From NCBI RefSeq assembly GCF_001435895.1, contig NZ_AZFZ01000032.1, forward strand, positions 1 through 32,384: DNA of 32,384 nt, written 5' to 3'. A model generated the notes under the pieces. It saw only the letters and a program-made list of their open reading frames with translations. It did no database searches and was not told the DNA's origin. How positions within the stretch are numbered: the first letter of the stretch is position 1; the number at the start of each line of letters is the position of its first letter. This DNA is from Lentilactobacillus parafarraginis DSM 18390 = JCM 14109 (GTDB taxonomy: Bacteria > Bacillota > Bacilli > Lactobacillales > Lactobacillaceae). This document shows positions 24,467 through 32,384 of the stretch, piece after piece. A program made the translations under genes and the position numbers.

Positions 24467-26548
24467 CTAGCCCTTAACGACCAATTTATCCAGGTCACCA
24501 AGATGCAGGATCATGTTTGAGATGATGGTCAGCTGCCGCAGCCGATTATCCTTTAATTTGGCATCCTTAGCCATAATCATCGTGGCGTCAAAATACTCAT
24601 TGATAATTGATTCCAAACTTGCTAACCGGGCAAAATCTTCCTGCGCCGACGCCGTGTCAAAGCCGGTGACAATCCCGGCAACCTGAGTATTAAGATCCTT
24701 TTCAGAATCGTTCTCAAATAGCGTGGGATCAACAGTTAAGTCGTCGTCGGCAAAGTGGCCCTTCTTAGAAATCCGCAGAACCCGGGTCAGGGATTCAATA
24801 ATTCCCTTGAAGTTGTCATCATCTTTATGAGCTTGAAGAACTTGGCCGCTGGAAATGTTATACAAAATGTCCGTTAATGAACCAGAGGTAACGGCATCCG
24901 AAATATCATAGCGAATGCCCAAATCATCCAGGTACTGTTTGATCCGATCCTTAATAAAATCACACACCGGATCCACTTGAGCGCTCATATCCAACTTGGG
25001 GGCCACGTTTTGCTCGTTCTGAAGTTTAATGACCGCATTTAAAACGGCTTTTAAATCAAAGTTCCACTTCTTATCAGCAACAATTCGAACAATTCCGGTT
25101 GCTTGCCGACGAAGTGCGTAAGGGTCGTTGGAACCGCTTGGCACCATTCCGGCCGCAAAGAACGTTAAAATGCTGTCGAGCTTATCGGCAACTGCCAATA
25201 AAGCGCCAACGTCTGATTTTGGTAAATCACCATTCGCTGAAATCGGCATGTAATGCTCGGCAATCGCTTTGGCAACCACTGGGGATTCATGATTAAGCAA
25301 TGCATACTTTTCGCCCATCACCCCCTGGAGCTCGGCAAATTCACCAACCATTCCGGTCACAAGATCAAACTTATAGATTTCCGCAGCCCGCTTCAAATCG
25401 GCTAATGCATCATCCGAAAAATTAAATTGCTGCCCCAAATAGTGAGAAATCACCCCAACGCGCTGCATCTTTTCATACATCGTTGAAATTTTATCGTGAA
25501 AACTAACTTTTTTGAGCCGGTTGACATAATCGGCAATCGTCTTTTTCTGATCTTCCTGATAGAAGAACATGGCATCTTCAAGCCGGGCGGTCAATACTTT
25601 TTCGTTGCCGGCAATCACGTTTTCGATGTCGTGGTCGTTCCCGTTTCGAACGGAAATAAAGTCCGGCAATAGCGCCCCACTTTGGTCAGTTACGAAGAAG
25701 AAGCGTTGGTGATCCTTCATCGAGGTGATCAGGACCTCATCGGGAATTGTGAGGTACTTGTCAGCGAACTTTCCGGCAAATGCTGTCGGCCACTCCACTA
25801 AATTGTTAACCTCTTCCAATAAATCTGGATCCAGACTAATTTGCCAGTCATGAGCCTCGGCAATCTGATGAATTTGCTTGACAATGAGTTCCTTTCGCTT
25901 AGCGGCGTCAGCAACAACGAATTGTTCAGTCAATTTTTCCTCATATTCGTCAGCGTTTGCAAGGGAAACGTCCTTTCCCAAGAAGCGGTGGCCGGAAGTC
26001 ACCCGGTCAGTGGAGACGTCGAGAATCTGAAACGGAATAACCTGATCATTCAGCAGTGCCACCAGCCATTTGATTGGTCGAACATATTCAAAGGAGTAGT
26101 TGGCCCACTTCATCATAGTCGGGAACGTCATTGCCGTTACAACATCTTTCATCCCGGTTAAGATTGTTTCCAGTGGCTTGCCGGCAATGTGTTTCTCGAC
26201 AAACACGTACTCGGTTCCCTTCACCTCTTTGAAGGTAATGTCGTCAGGTGTGGCACCCTGACCGCGAGAAAATCCGATCGCCGCCTTTGTCCAGTTGCCG
26301 TCAGCATCCTGCGCAATCTTTTTGGCGGGACCCTTAACAGATTTATCAATATCAGGCTGCTTGTCTGCCAACCCAGTAATGTAAAGCGCCAATCTTCTCG
26401 GCGTGCTGAAAGTTTTAATTTGTTCAAATGTCATTCGTTGGGCCTTTAAGAAATCCGCTGCCCGCTTCTTGAGTTGGTTAATACTTGGGGTGACAACATG
26501 AGCGGGAATTTCTTCAAGACCAATCTCCAGTAAGAAATTATTAGCCAT
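24467..26548 (-). CDS. glyS: Glycyl-tRNA synthetase beta subunit
   Basis: 693 residues, normal length. Beta chain of the alpha2-beta2 bacterial glycyl-tRNA synthetase; it recognises tRNA-Gly and carries the anticodon-binding tail. The N-terminus [18 protein letters not shown] is diagnostic, as are [22 protein letters not shown] and, near the middle, an HD-like region. The C-terminal DALR-like domain occupies about the last 120 residues. The ATG overlaps the glyQ stop by one base (TAATG), so the two subunits are coupled. Expressed from the T-box-controlled glyQ promoter. Confidence 0.96.
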   Translation of the reverse strand: MANNFLLEIGLEEIPAHVVTPSINQLKKRAADFLKAQRMTFEQIKTFSTPRRLALYITGLADKQPDIDKSVKGPAKKIAQDADGNWTKAAIGFSRGQGATPDDITFKEVKGTEYVFVEKHIAGKPLETILTGMKDVVTAMTFPTMMKWANYSFEYVRPIKWLVALLNDQVIPFQILDVSTDRVTSGHRFLGKDVSLANADEYEEKLTEQFVVADAAKRKELIVKQIHQIAEAHDWQISLDPDLLEEVNNLVEWPTAFAGKFADKYLTIPDEVLITSMKDHQRFFFVTDQSGALLPDFISVRNGNDHDIENVIAGNEKVLTARLEDAMFFYQEDQKKTIADYVNRLKKVSFHDKISTMYEKMQRVGVISHYLGQQFNFSDDALADLKRAAEIYKFDLVTGMVGEFAELQGVMGEKYALLNHESPVVAKAIAEHYMPISANGDLPKSDVGALLAVADKLDSILTFFAAGMVPSGSNDPYALRRQATGIVRIVADKKWNFDLKAVLNAVIKLQNEQNVAPKLDMSAQVDPVCDFIKDRIKQYLDDLGIRYDISDAVTSGSLTDILYNISSGQVLQAHKDDDNFKGIIESLTRVLRISKKGHFADDDLTVDPTLFENDSEKDLNTQVAGIVTGFDTASAQEDFARLASLESIINEYFDATMIMAKDAKLKDNRLRQLTIISNMILHLGDLDKLVVKG

Positions 26549-27474
26549 TATTTTTCCTCCTCTTTATCACTTAGCAATTCCTGACGTTTCTTTTCGTCTT
26601 TGATCAGTGGGAACCCAAGCCGCTTTCTTGCGGCAACGAATTCTTTGGCCACAGATCGCGCTAAGTTGCGGATTCGGGAAAGATAACCGGCCCGTTCGGT
26701 AACGGAAACCGCACCCCTGGCGTCAAGTAAATTAAAGGTGTGGCTGCACTTCAGGATATAATCATACGCCGGATGGACCAAATCCTGTTTCAAAAGCCGT
26801 TTTGCTTCCCGTTCGTAATCGTTAAACAAGGTCAGAAGCATTTCCTGGTCGCTCACTTCAAAACTATATTTGGAGTGCTCGTATTCCGGCTCCTTAAAAA
26901 TATCACCATAAAGAACGCCATCAGACCATTCAAGATCAAAAACGGAGTTCACATTTTGAATGTATGATGACAATCGTTCCAACCCATAAGTGATTTCGGA
27001 AGCAACCGGATCCATCTCCAAGCCGCCAACAATCTGGAAGTAAGTGAACTGGGTGATTTCCATGCCATCCAGCCAAACTTCCCAACCAACACCGGCACAG
27101 CCCATTGAGGGGTTCTCCCAGTTATCTTCAACGAAGCGGATATCGTGTTCCAACGGATCGATGCCGAGTTCCTTCAAACTATTTAGATAAAGATCCTGAA
27201 TGTTTTCGGGTGAAGGCTTCATGATCACTTGAAATTGGTGATGTTGATACAATCGGTTCGGATTTTCACCATACCGGCCATCCGCTGGCCGCCGTGATGG
27301 CTCCACGTAAGCCGCATTCCATGGTTCCGGTCCAATTGCCCGTAAAAATGTGTACGGGCTCATTGTTCCAGCACCCTTTTCAGTATCGTAAGCCTGCATG
27401 AGCATACAGCCTTGGGCAGCCCAGTATTGCTGCAGTCTTAGAATGATCTCTTGAACTGACAATTTTTCAGTCAT
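26548..27474 (-). CDS. glyQ: Glycyl-tRNA synthetase alpha subunit
   Basis: 308 residues. Class II aminoacyl-tRNA synthetase catalytic subunit that charges tRNA with glycine using ATP. Diagnostic N-terminus [25 protein letters not shown] is followed by the motif 2-like stretch [28 protein letters not shown], then [27 protein letters not shown] and the ITYGLERL motif 3. ATG at 27474 has AGGAGGAG upstream. Forms an operon with glyS and is governed by the T-box leader directly upstream. Confidence 0.97.
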   Translation of the reverse strand: MTEKLSVQEIILRLQQYWAAQGCMLMQAYDTEKGAGTMSPYTFLRAIGPEPWNAAYVEPSRRPADGRYGENPNRLYQHHQFQVIMKPSPENIQDLYLNSLKELGIDPLEHDIRFVEDNWENPSMGCAGVGWEVWLDGMEITQFTYFQIVGGLEMDPVASEITYGLERLSSYIQNVNSVFDLEWSDGVLYGDIFKEPEYEHSKYSFEVSDQEMLLTLFNDYEREAKRLLKQDLVHPAYDYILKCSHTFNLLDARGAVSVTERAGYLSRIRNLARSVAKEFVAARKRLGFPLIKDEKKRQELLSDKEEEK

Positions 27475-27497
27475 CTATACTCCTCCTAATTTTTTAC

Positions 27498-27550
27498 AAA
27501 AAAAGACCCTATGTTTAACGACAGCTCCAAAAAGCTGCTTAAACATAGGG
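27498..27550 (-). terminator. T-box regulated terminator of glyQS
   Basis: The minus strand has CCCTATGTTTAA pairing with GTTAAACATAGGG, with an inner AGCAGCT-like stem, followed by TCTTTTTTT, between the T-box and the glyQ start. It is the attenuator read through when uncharged tRNA-Gly is bound. Confidence 0.92.
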
Positions 27551-27720
27551 ACGACAAAATCGCGGTTCCACCCTACTTCTGGTTAATAAAAACCAGCACT
27601 TAATTACTTGGCTCGAAAAGTGCCGATCAATCGGTCAGTCTTAGTTGGCTTACACTATCCCAACCTCGTTGTGAAGACCCAGCGATTAATTTCTTTTGTC
27701 GTTGCCAAAAATATTAAACT
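27551..27720 (-). ncRNA. T-box leader (tRNA-Gly sensing)
   Basis: The minus strand contains the canonical T-box AGGGTGGAACCGCG (27561-27574), preceded by a structured leader and followed by the terminator. Gly specificity is inferred from glyQS; GGC triplets are present in the leader, but I could not firmly place the specifier loop without folding it. Confidence 0.92.
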
Positions 27721-27727
27721 CAAAATA

Positions 27728-27756
27728 ATCTTAGTTGACAAACAGCGGAATGTCAA
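27728..27756 (-). promoter_or_regulatory. glyQS promoter
   Basis: Perfect -35 TTGACA (27751-27756), 17-base spacer, -10 TAAGAT (27728-27733) on the minus strand, starting about 12 bases after the recO stop. A 7-base inverted repeat, GTTGACA-n10-TGTCAAC, covers the -35 and spacer. Confidence 0.72.
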
Positions 27757-27768
27757 CGTTGAATCACA

Positions 27769-28530
27769 CTAAATCTTGAAGTTCCCCAATTGATCAATGA
27801 AGCGTTTGCTTTTCGGCTGGACACCCACCGACCGTGAATAGATCTGATCGATCACCCGTCGGAGCGACTTCTTCGTTGCATCACCAACTTTGATGGCGTG
27901 CAATTTAGTGAGATCAACAACTGAAAATAAGCGTAGAAAGTAAATGGTTTTCTGATCCAAATGTAGGCGATACGGGTCCTTGTTCCAGTGATTTTGGCAC
28001 AACAGCCCACCATACGATTCAGAATAATCAAATGGCAGGTCCCGGCGATGACAGATGGCACAGTCAACCCAGTTGGGGGCCACCCCAAACGCGGCCAGCA
28101 GCTGAACTTCAAAGATGTTGGTGATGATTTGTTCATCAAAACCATCATCAATCAATTTTAAGCCAATCATCAGCTGGTCATAGATCTTTGGGATCGGCGC
28201 GTCATCTGGATAGGCCAGATCAATTAAGGACATCACGTAAGTCGCGTACGCGTTCTTAGTAATATCCGCTGAAATTCCCTTAAAGTGCGTTAAGTCCTTG
28301 TAGTTATTGATATAGCTCAGGCCGCCTTCTTTAAGGTCCCCAGAATATAATCCGTAACTAAACGGTAAAATTGCCGCCCGCATTCGAAACTTGGGGCGTT
28401 TGGCACCGTGGACCAAAAACATTTTTTTGCCAAATTCCCGCGTTAAAAATTTAATGAGTAAATCGCGTTCACCATAATCCTTCGTGTAGAGAAGAATTCC
28501 GTGAAAGTCAGCTGGCTTTGCTTTGGCCAA
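27769..28530 (-). CDS. recO: DNA repair protein RecO
   Basis: 253 residues. Recombination mediator that loads RecA onto SSB-coated DNA with RecR. N-terminal OB fold (about 1-80, GILLYTKDYGERDLLIKF), then a helical domain with a zinc site made of Cys157, Cys160, Cys178 and His181 (DCAICHRR and LLCQNH). The start is TTG at 28530, with AAGGGGG upstream; no suitable ATG is nearby. It lies 57 bases downstream of era, the usual era-recO pairing, and no terminator follows before the glyQS promoter. Confidence 0.94.
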   Translation of the reverse strand: MAKAKPADFHGILLYTKDYGERDLLIKFLTREFGKKMFLVHGAKRPKFRMRAAILPFSYGLYSGDLKEGGLSYINNYKDLTHFKGISADITKNAYATYVMSLIDLAYPDDAPIPKIYDQLMIGLKLIDDGFDEQIITNIFEVQLLAAFGVAPNWVDCAICHRRDLPFDYSESYGGLLCQNHWNKDPYRLHLDQKTIYFLRLFSVVDLTKLHAIKVGDATKKSLRRVIDQIYSRSVGVQPKSKRFIDQLGNFKI

Positions 28531-28587
28531 GGTGGCACCCCCTTAGTCGTCGACCATCAATGTCCAAACTATTTTACTAGGAGAATC

Positions 28588-29490
28588 TTAGTAATTCCCC
28601 TTTTTGTAACCATATGAATTTAACAAATTTGCCTTGTCACGCCAATGCGCCTCAACCTTAACCCAGAGTTCCAAATAGACTTTATTGCCCATCATATTTT
28701 CAATATCTTTTCGGGCCATGGTGCCAATTTTTTTGAGCATCGAACCGCCCTTACCGATTACAATGGCTTTTTGGCCATCGCGCTCAACAATAATGGTTGC
28801 TTGAATACGAAGAAGTTCGTCCTGTTTCTTGATGCTTTCAATGTAGACAGCCGTTGAATGCGGAATTTCCTGCCGGGTCATCTGAAGAACCTTTTCTCGA
28901 ATCAATTCTGAAATCACAAACCGTTCAGGATGATCGGTTACCTGATCCTTTGGATAATACTGCGGCCCGTTCGGTAATTCATTGGTGAGCGCGGAAATGA
29001 GTTCCGGTACGTTGTTGCCCTGAAGAGCCGAAATCGGAAAGACTTCCTTAAATGGCAAGGCGTCCTTATATTGTTCAATGATCGCCATCACATCGTCTGG
29101 AGAAATTTCGTCGATTTTGTTGATCAGTAGATAAATTGGCTTATCAACGTTTTGCAGTTGCTTAATAATGAAATTATCCCCGGCGCCGCGCCGTTCAGTT
29201 GCGTTAACCATGAATAAAACGGCGTCAACTTCCCGTAAAGCCGAGAGCGCTGAGTCCATCATAAAATCGCCAAGTTTATTTTGCGGCTTATGGATCCCTG
29301 GTGTATCAATAAAAACGATTTGGGCGTCATCGGTCGTGTAGACCCCCTGAATTTTATTTCGGGTGGTCTGGGCTTTGTCACTCATAATCGCAATTTTTTG
29401 ACCCACAACCCGGTTCAAAAAAGTTGATTTTCCAACATTTGGCCGACCAACAATGGCCACAAAGCCGGAACGATAATTTGGATTATCCAT
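28588..29490 (-). CDS. era: GTPase Era
   Basis: 300 residues. GTPase that binds the 3' end of 16S rRNA and assists 30S assembly. G1 GRPNVGKS (15-22), G3 DTPG (62-65), G4 NKID (124-127), then a C-terminal KH domain with VIGKGG (GKGG at 246-249) and the LWVKV tail. ATG at 29490 with GAGGT upstream. It lies 8 bases after dgkA, consistent with the ybeY-dgkA-era-recO unit. The cdd gene found between dgkA and era in Bacillus is absent. Confidence 0.96.
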   Translation of the reverse strand: MDNPNYRSGFVAIVGRPNVGKSTFLNRVVGQKIAIMSDKAQTTRNKIQGVYTTDDAQIVFIDTPGIHKPQNKLGDFMMDSALSALREVDAVLFMVNATERRGAGDNFIIKQLQNVDKPIYLLINKIDEISPDDVMAIIEQYKDALPFKEVFPISALQGNNVPELISALTNELPNGPQYYPKDQVTDHPERFVISELIREKVLQMTRQEIPHSTAVYIESIKKQDELLRIQATIIVERDGQKAIVIGKGGSMLKKIGTMARKDIENMMGNKVYLELWVKVEAHWRDKANLLNSYGYKKGNY

Positions 29491-29498
29491 TTTCTACC

Positions 29499-29903
29499 TC
29501 ACTTATTTAATAGATTCATAATTCTGGGAATGAAAATCAACGCCCCAATAATCACTGCAAAAAACGCGGACAGTAAAACACCCCCGGCGGCAATGTCCTT
29601 GGCACGCTTAGCCATCAAATCAAAATGGTGGCCAACAATCAAGTCGACAACGTTTTCAACAATCGAGTTGAGAACTTCTGAGCCAATCACCGAAAAAAAG
29701 GCCGCACACAACCACAGCCAGTCGTAGATGTTCAAATTCAGAACAATGCCGACACAAAGAACCACGGCTGTGATGATGAGGTCAAAGCGAAAGTTGCGCT
29801 CCTCAACGACTAGCTTGCGGATTCCTTCCAGCGCATGACCCACCGACTGAAAGAACGATTTATTTTTCCCGATTTGACGTTTATCTTTTAAGGCCATAGG
29901 CAT
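29499..29903 (-). CDS. dgkA: Undecaprenol/diacylglycerol kinase family protein
   Basis: 134 residues, small integral membrane kinase. Gram-positive members phosphorylate undecaprenol to recycle the lipid carrier for cell-wall synthesis. Three to four membrane segments (about 42-56, 62-78, 108-128), with the active-site pattern EVLNSIVENVVD (Glu76, Asn79, Glu83, Asp87) and KDIAAG. Two ATG starts lie six bases apart (29903 and 29897), both inside ybeY; the first is taken, but the ribosome site (AAGAGA) does not decide. It overlaps ybeY by 23 bases. Confidence 0.9.
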   Translation of the reverse strand: MPMALKDKRQIGKNKSFFQSVGHALEGIRKLVVEERNFRFDLIITAVVLCVGIVLNLNIYDWLWLCAAFFSVIGSEVLNSIVENVVDLIVGHHFDLMAKRAKDIAAGGVLLSAFFAVIIGALIFIPRIMNLLNK

Positions 29904-30366
29904 TTAAAATCTCTTTTTGAAGGGGGAACATGACGTCAGCATCCTTTTTTTGCATGTGATCATAGCCATTCAGGTGCAAAAAACCGTGAACGACGAGAAA
30001 GCCGAGTTCGCGCTGGAATGAATGGCCAAGGTAATCAGCTTGTTCGGCCACCTTATCCACCGATACGAAAATATCCCCGATGTTTTCGGGAATCACGTCT
30101 TCCATGGTTTCGTCCATAATAATTGGAAAATCATCATCGTCAGCCTGATCTTCAATGGCAAAACTGATCACATCAGTTGCCCGATCAACACCGCGATAGT
30201 CGCGATTAATTCGCTGAATCTCATCATTATTTACCAACGTAACTGACATCTCAGTACTGTCGGCCAGATGAATGTAAGATCCGGCGAAATTAAGCACGTC
30301 CCGAATCAATTTTTGATCCTTTTCAGTGACGCCTTGTGAAGTTTTATCGTAAATCTCTAAATCCAT
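29881..30366 (-). CDS. ybeY: Endoribonuclease YbeY
   Basis: 161-residue zinc-dependent RNase involved in 16S rRNA 3' end maturation and ribosome quality control. The catalytic HGFLHLNGYDH motif gives His127, His131 and His137. The preceding ATDVISF and acidic insert (EDQADDDDF) are typical of Firmicutes members. ATG at 30366 has AAGGA about ten bases upstream. It lies 22 bases after phoH and overlaps dgkA; the association with phoH and era is conserved and fits a shared RNA or ribosome role. Confidence 0.95.
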   Translation of the reverse strand: MDLEIYDKTSQGVTEKDQKLIRDVLNFAGSYIHLADSTEMSVTLVNNDEIQRINRDYRGVDRATDVISFAIEDQADDDDFPIIMDETMEDVIPENIGDIFVSVDKVAEQADYLGHSFQRELGFLVVHGFLHLNGYDHMQKKDADVMFPLQKEILNAYGLKR

Positions 30367-30388
30367 GACTCACAATCCTTAATATAAA

Positions 30389-31354
30389 TTATTGGCCGTC
30401 TTTCTCGTAGGCCGTGATGATTTTTGCGACAACCGGATGGCGGACAACGTCCTTGGCGCTGAAGGTGACAAATTCAATTTGATCAATCCCCTTCAGAATC
30501 GCCTGGGCGCGAACCAAGCCACTTGCCGCGTGTTTAGGCAGATCAATTTGAGAGATGTCCCCATTAACGATCATCTTTGACCCAAATCCTAATCGGGTTA
30601 AAAACATCTTCATCTGCATATTCGTTGTATTTTGGGCCTCATCGAGAATCACAAACGAATTATCTAGCGTCCGCCCTCTCATATAAGCCAACGGGGCAAT
30701 TTCAATCACGCCCCGGTCCATTAACCGCTCGGTATGTTCGGCTCCTAAAATCGCGTGGAGGGCATCATAAATGGGTCGGAGATATGGATCAACCTTTTCT
30801 TTCAGGTCACCAGGTAAAAATCCGAGACTTTCACCAGCTTCAACGGCCGGCCGCGTCAAAACGATCTTATCGACAGTCCCCTTCTTAAGCGCTGCAATCG
30901 CCATGACGACTGCCAGGTAGGTTTTACCCGTTCCCGCCGGGCCAACACCAAATACAACGTCGTGATGGCGAATGGCTTGAATATACTGGCGCTGGCCAAA
31001 GGTCTTCACCCGAACGGCCTTGCCCTTGGCGTCTTTAATCAGAACTTGATTATACAAATCCTTAAAGTATTCAAGCGTCCCATTTTGAGCCATATTAATG
31101 GCACTGATAAAATCACTGCTATTAATATTAATGCCCTTTTGAAGCAGGCCAAGAATATTGTCGAGAATGTTAAGTGTCTCACCAACCGGCGTTTCATCAC
31201 CGCTGATTCGCAGCGAATTTCCAAACACATTAATCGAAACGCCCATGCCCTCCTCAAGAATCGTTATAAATTCGTCTTGGGTACCGACAATTTGTAACAG
31301 CTGATTAGGATCAGACACGATAAATTCCTTTGTAATCTGTTGAGTTTCAGCCAA
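30389..31354 (-). CDS. phoH: PhoH family ATPase
   Basis: 321 residues. ATPase with Walker A GPAGTGKT (138-145) and Walker B VILDEAQ (Asp238, Glu239), followed by NGDISQIDLP. The N-terminal ~110 residues contain a KH-like segment, as in the short PhoH group found next to ybeY. Likely RNA-associated; the precise activity is not settled. The start is TTG at 31354, with AAGGAG upstream at normal spacing; an in-frame ATG at that position is lacking. First gene of the phoH-ybeY-dgkA-era-recO run. Confidence 0.93.
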   Translation of the reverse strand: MAETQQITKEFIVSDPNQLLQIVGTQDEFITILEEGMGVSINVFGNSLRISGDETPVGETLNILDNILGLLQKGININSSDFISAINMAQNGTLEYFKDLYNQVLIKDAKGKAVRVKTFGQRQYIQAIRHHDVVFGVGPAGTGKTYLAVVMAIAALKKGTVDKIVLTRPAVEAGESLGFLPGDLKEKVDPYLRPIYDALHAILGAEHTERLMDRGVIEIAPLAYMRGRTLDNSFVILDEAQNTTNMQMKMFLTRLGFGSKMIVNGDISQIDLPKHAASGLVRAQAILKGIDQIEFVTFSAKDVVRHPVVAKIITAYEKDGQ

Positions 31355-31392
31355 GTAATTAACTCCTTCTTAATATAAGTTATTAAACCGAT

Positions 31393-31401
31393 ATTATCAC
31401 A
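31393..31401 (-). promoter_or_regulatory. Putative extended -10 promoter of phoH
   Basis: TGT followed by GATAAT on the minus strand, about 39 bases upstream of the TTG start, in the 126-base gap after the YqeY-like gene. No convincing -35. Confidence 0.35.
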
Positions 31402-31480
31402 AAATAAAGGCTCACTAAAGCGATTAATCGGCCAGTGCGTTAATTTTGGGATAACTTAAAAATTCACGACTAGAGACGGT

Positions 31481-31930
31481 TTAACTTTGAAGCTGCTTCT
31501 TGACCAATTTATTGATCACGCTGCCGTCCGCTTTCCCTTTTACCTTGGGCATAATTGCGCCCATCACTTTCCCAAAATCGGCCATTGATTCCGCATGAAT
31601 CTGAGAAATCGTTTCGGTCACAATCTTCTCAACTTCATCCTCGGATAATTGTTTTGGGGCGTATGCTTCGGCAATCTTTAACTTCGCTTTTTGGTCATCA
31701 ACCAAATCAGTTCGGCCAGCCTTTTCAAACTCTTCAATTGATTCTTTTTCCTGTTTAATTTCTCTCATAACAACGGCCGCAACTTGTTCGTCGGTTAACT
31801 TCTTGCCTTTGTTATCAACTTCGGCATTCATTATCTGGGCTTTAATGCCGCGAATAACATCCAGCTTAACCTTGTCGCGGGCCTTCATAGCATCCTTTAA
31901 ATCTGAGAGCAATTGGTCATAAACACTCAT
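31481..31930 (-). CDS. GatB/YqeY domain protein
   Basis: 149-residue helical protein of the YqeY family: N-terminal LLSDLKDAMKARDKVKLDVIRGI and C-terminal DFGKVMGAIMPKVKGKADGSVINKLV, related to the tRNA-binding tail of GatB. Function not established; a role around tRNA-dependent amidation or RNA is suggested by homology. ATG at 31930 has AGAGG upstream. It lies directly downstream of rpsU, as in Bacillus, but separated by a terminator, so it is expressed either by read-through or by a weak promoter (TGG-TAAAAT) in the gap. Confidence 0.9.
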   Translation of the reverse strand: MSVYDQLLSDLKDAMKARDKVKLDVIRGIKAQIMNAEVDNKGKKLTDEQVAAVVMREIKQEKESIEEFEKAGRTDLVDDQKAKLKIAEAYAPKQLSEDEVEKIVTETISQIHAESMADFGKVMGAIMPKVKGKADGSVINKLVKKQLQS

Positions 31931-31942
31931 GTGATAAACCTC

Positions 31943-31968
31943 TTTTCAATAGTTATCTAAATTTTACC
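31943..31968 (-). promoter_or_regulatory. Possible extended -10 promoter of the YqeY-like gene
   Basis: The minus strand has TGG followed by TAAAAT in the gap between the rpsU terminator and the YqeY start. If used, its upstream region overlaps the terminator T run. Weak evidence. Confidence 0.3.
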
Positions 31969-31971
31969 ATT

Positions 31972-32013
31972 AAAAAAGACCAGAGACTAATTAAACATTA
32001 GCTCCGATCTTAA
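31972..32013 (-). terminator. Terminator after rpsU
   Basis: The minus strand pairs AAGATCGGAG with CTCTGGTCTT (partly G-U), continuing through a one-base bulge into CTAAT/ATTAG around loop GTTTA, then TTTTTT. It follows the rpsU stop by about 8 bases. Confidence 0.85.
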
Positions 32014-32019
32014 TTTGTG

Positions 32020-32211
32020 TTAGAAACGACGTTTCTTTTTGTTGTTCCGCTTACGTGCTGCTTCGGACTTTAATTTACGCTTTACACTTGGTTTTTCATA
32101 AAACTCCCGCTTACGATATTCTTGCAGTGTACCGCTTTTAGAAACTGTACGTTTAAAGCGTCGAAGAGCATCATCAAGAGACTCGTTTTTACGAACGACT
32201 GTCTTTGCCAT
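32020..32211 (-). CDS. rpsU: 30S ribosomal protein S21
   Basis: 63 residues, normal length for Firmicutes S21. Begins [20 protein letters not shown] and ends with a highly basic tail ([10 protein letters not shown]). It sits near the platform of the 30S subunit and contacts mRNA during initiation. ATG at 32211 has a very strong GGAGGGAGGG upstream. It has its own strong promoter about 80 bases upstream and its own terminator, so it is expressed mainly as a single gene ahead of the YqeY-like gene. Confidence 0.96.
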   Translation of the reverse strand: MAKTVVRKNESLDDALRRFKRTVSKSGTLQEYRKREFYEKPSVKRKLKSEAARKRNNKKKRRF

Positions 32212-32290
32212 ATGAAATTCCCTCCCTCCGAGCTTAAATGTAACTGTTTAAAAGCACTGATTTTGTCTGTACTAAAACGGTTCGCATTAA

Positions 32291-32319
32291 ATTATACATA
32301 TTAATCGAAATATCGTCAA
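32291..32319 (-). promoter_or_regulatory. rpsU promoter
   Basis: -35 TTGACG (32314-32319), 17-base spacer, perfect -10 TATAAT (32291-32296) on the minus strand, giving a leader of roughly 75 bases before the rpsU start. The leader has no obvious known motif. Confidence 0.8.
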
Positions 32320-32384
32320 TGATTAACTCAAAAAACTCGCCGGCATGTTAAAATTTAATTAGGGTCTGTCTTAAAACAAGCTTT

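Noticed and set aside
1-32384. CRISPR arrays, insertion sequences, tRNA/rRNA genes, toxin-antitoxin or defence islands
   Set aside because: No regularly spaced repeats, transposase, cloverleaf or rRNA signature was seen on either strand. The window is packed with conserved core genes.

Overview
This window looks like core chromosome of a Gram-positive lactic acid bacterium of the family Lactobacillaceae. The evidence is strong AGGAGG-type ribosome binding sites, moderate GC content, an FMN riboswitch on ribU, a glycine T-box on glyQS, a CtsR operator upstream of clpB, two-subunit glycyl-tRNA synthetase, and Lactobacillus/Bacillus-like gene order (rpsU, yqeY-like, phoH, ybeY, dgkA, era, recO, glyQS, dnaG, rpoD, trmK, NIF3, pepT; and dnaE, pyk, cvfB, xerD, ribT, scpAB, rluB, ribU, ypbB, recQ). 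dnaE is followed directly by pyk. The pfkA gene often found between them in homofermentative lactobacilli is missing, which suggests an obligately heterofermentative species. Genus and species cannot be fixed from the sequence alone.

Layout. Of 29 genes, 28 are on the minus strand, so transcription runs from high to low coordinates. The right part (32.2 to 27.8 kb) holds rpsU with its own promoter and terminator, then a YqeY-like protein, phoH, ybeY, dgkA, era and recO: ribosome maturation, undecaprenol recycling and repair. glyQS (27.5 to 24.5 kb) follows behind a promoter and a T-box. Next come dnaG-rpoD, then trmK-NIF3-pepT. clpB (17.9 to 15.3 kb) has a CtsR box and a 5' leader hairpin and is followed by an alpha/beta hydrolase. 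The only plus-strand gene, a small DUF2929-type membrane protein, diverges from dnaE and converges on the hydrolase across a bidirectional terminator.

The left part begins with dnaE and pyk. It continues with a tightly packed six-gene operon, cvfB-xerD-ribT-scpA-scpB-rluB, whose genes touch or overlap. ribU follows under an FMN riboswitch, then ypbB-recQ, and last a LysM-containing membrane protein.

How the genes work together: replication and chromosome handling (dnaE, dnaG, xerD, scpAB, recQ, recO), translation and RNA maturation (rpsU, glyQS, trmK, rluB, ybeY, era), transcription (rpoD), protein quality control and peptide use (clpB, pepT) and central metabolism (pyk).

I found no mobile element, CRISPR array, tRNA, rRNA or defence locus, and no convincing undescribed multi-gene system. 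What merits a second look is mostly regulatory: attenuators placed where operon terminators would be expected, the clpB leader hairpin, inverted repeats in promoters, the pfkA-less dnaE-pyk junction with a possible second pyk start, and a RecQ that is short and paired with a separate HTH protein. No gene-free stretch exceeds 300 bases.
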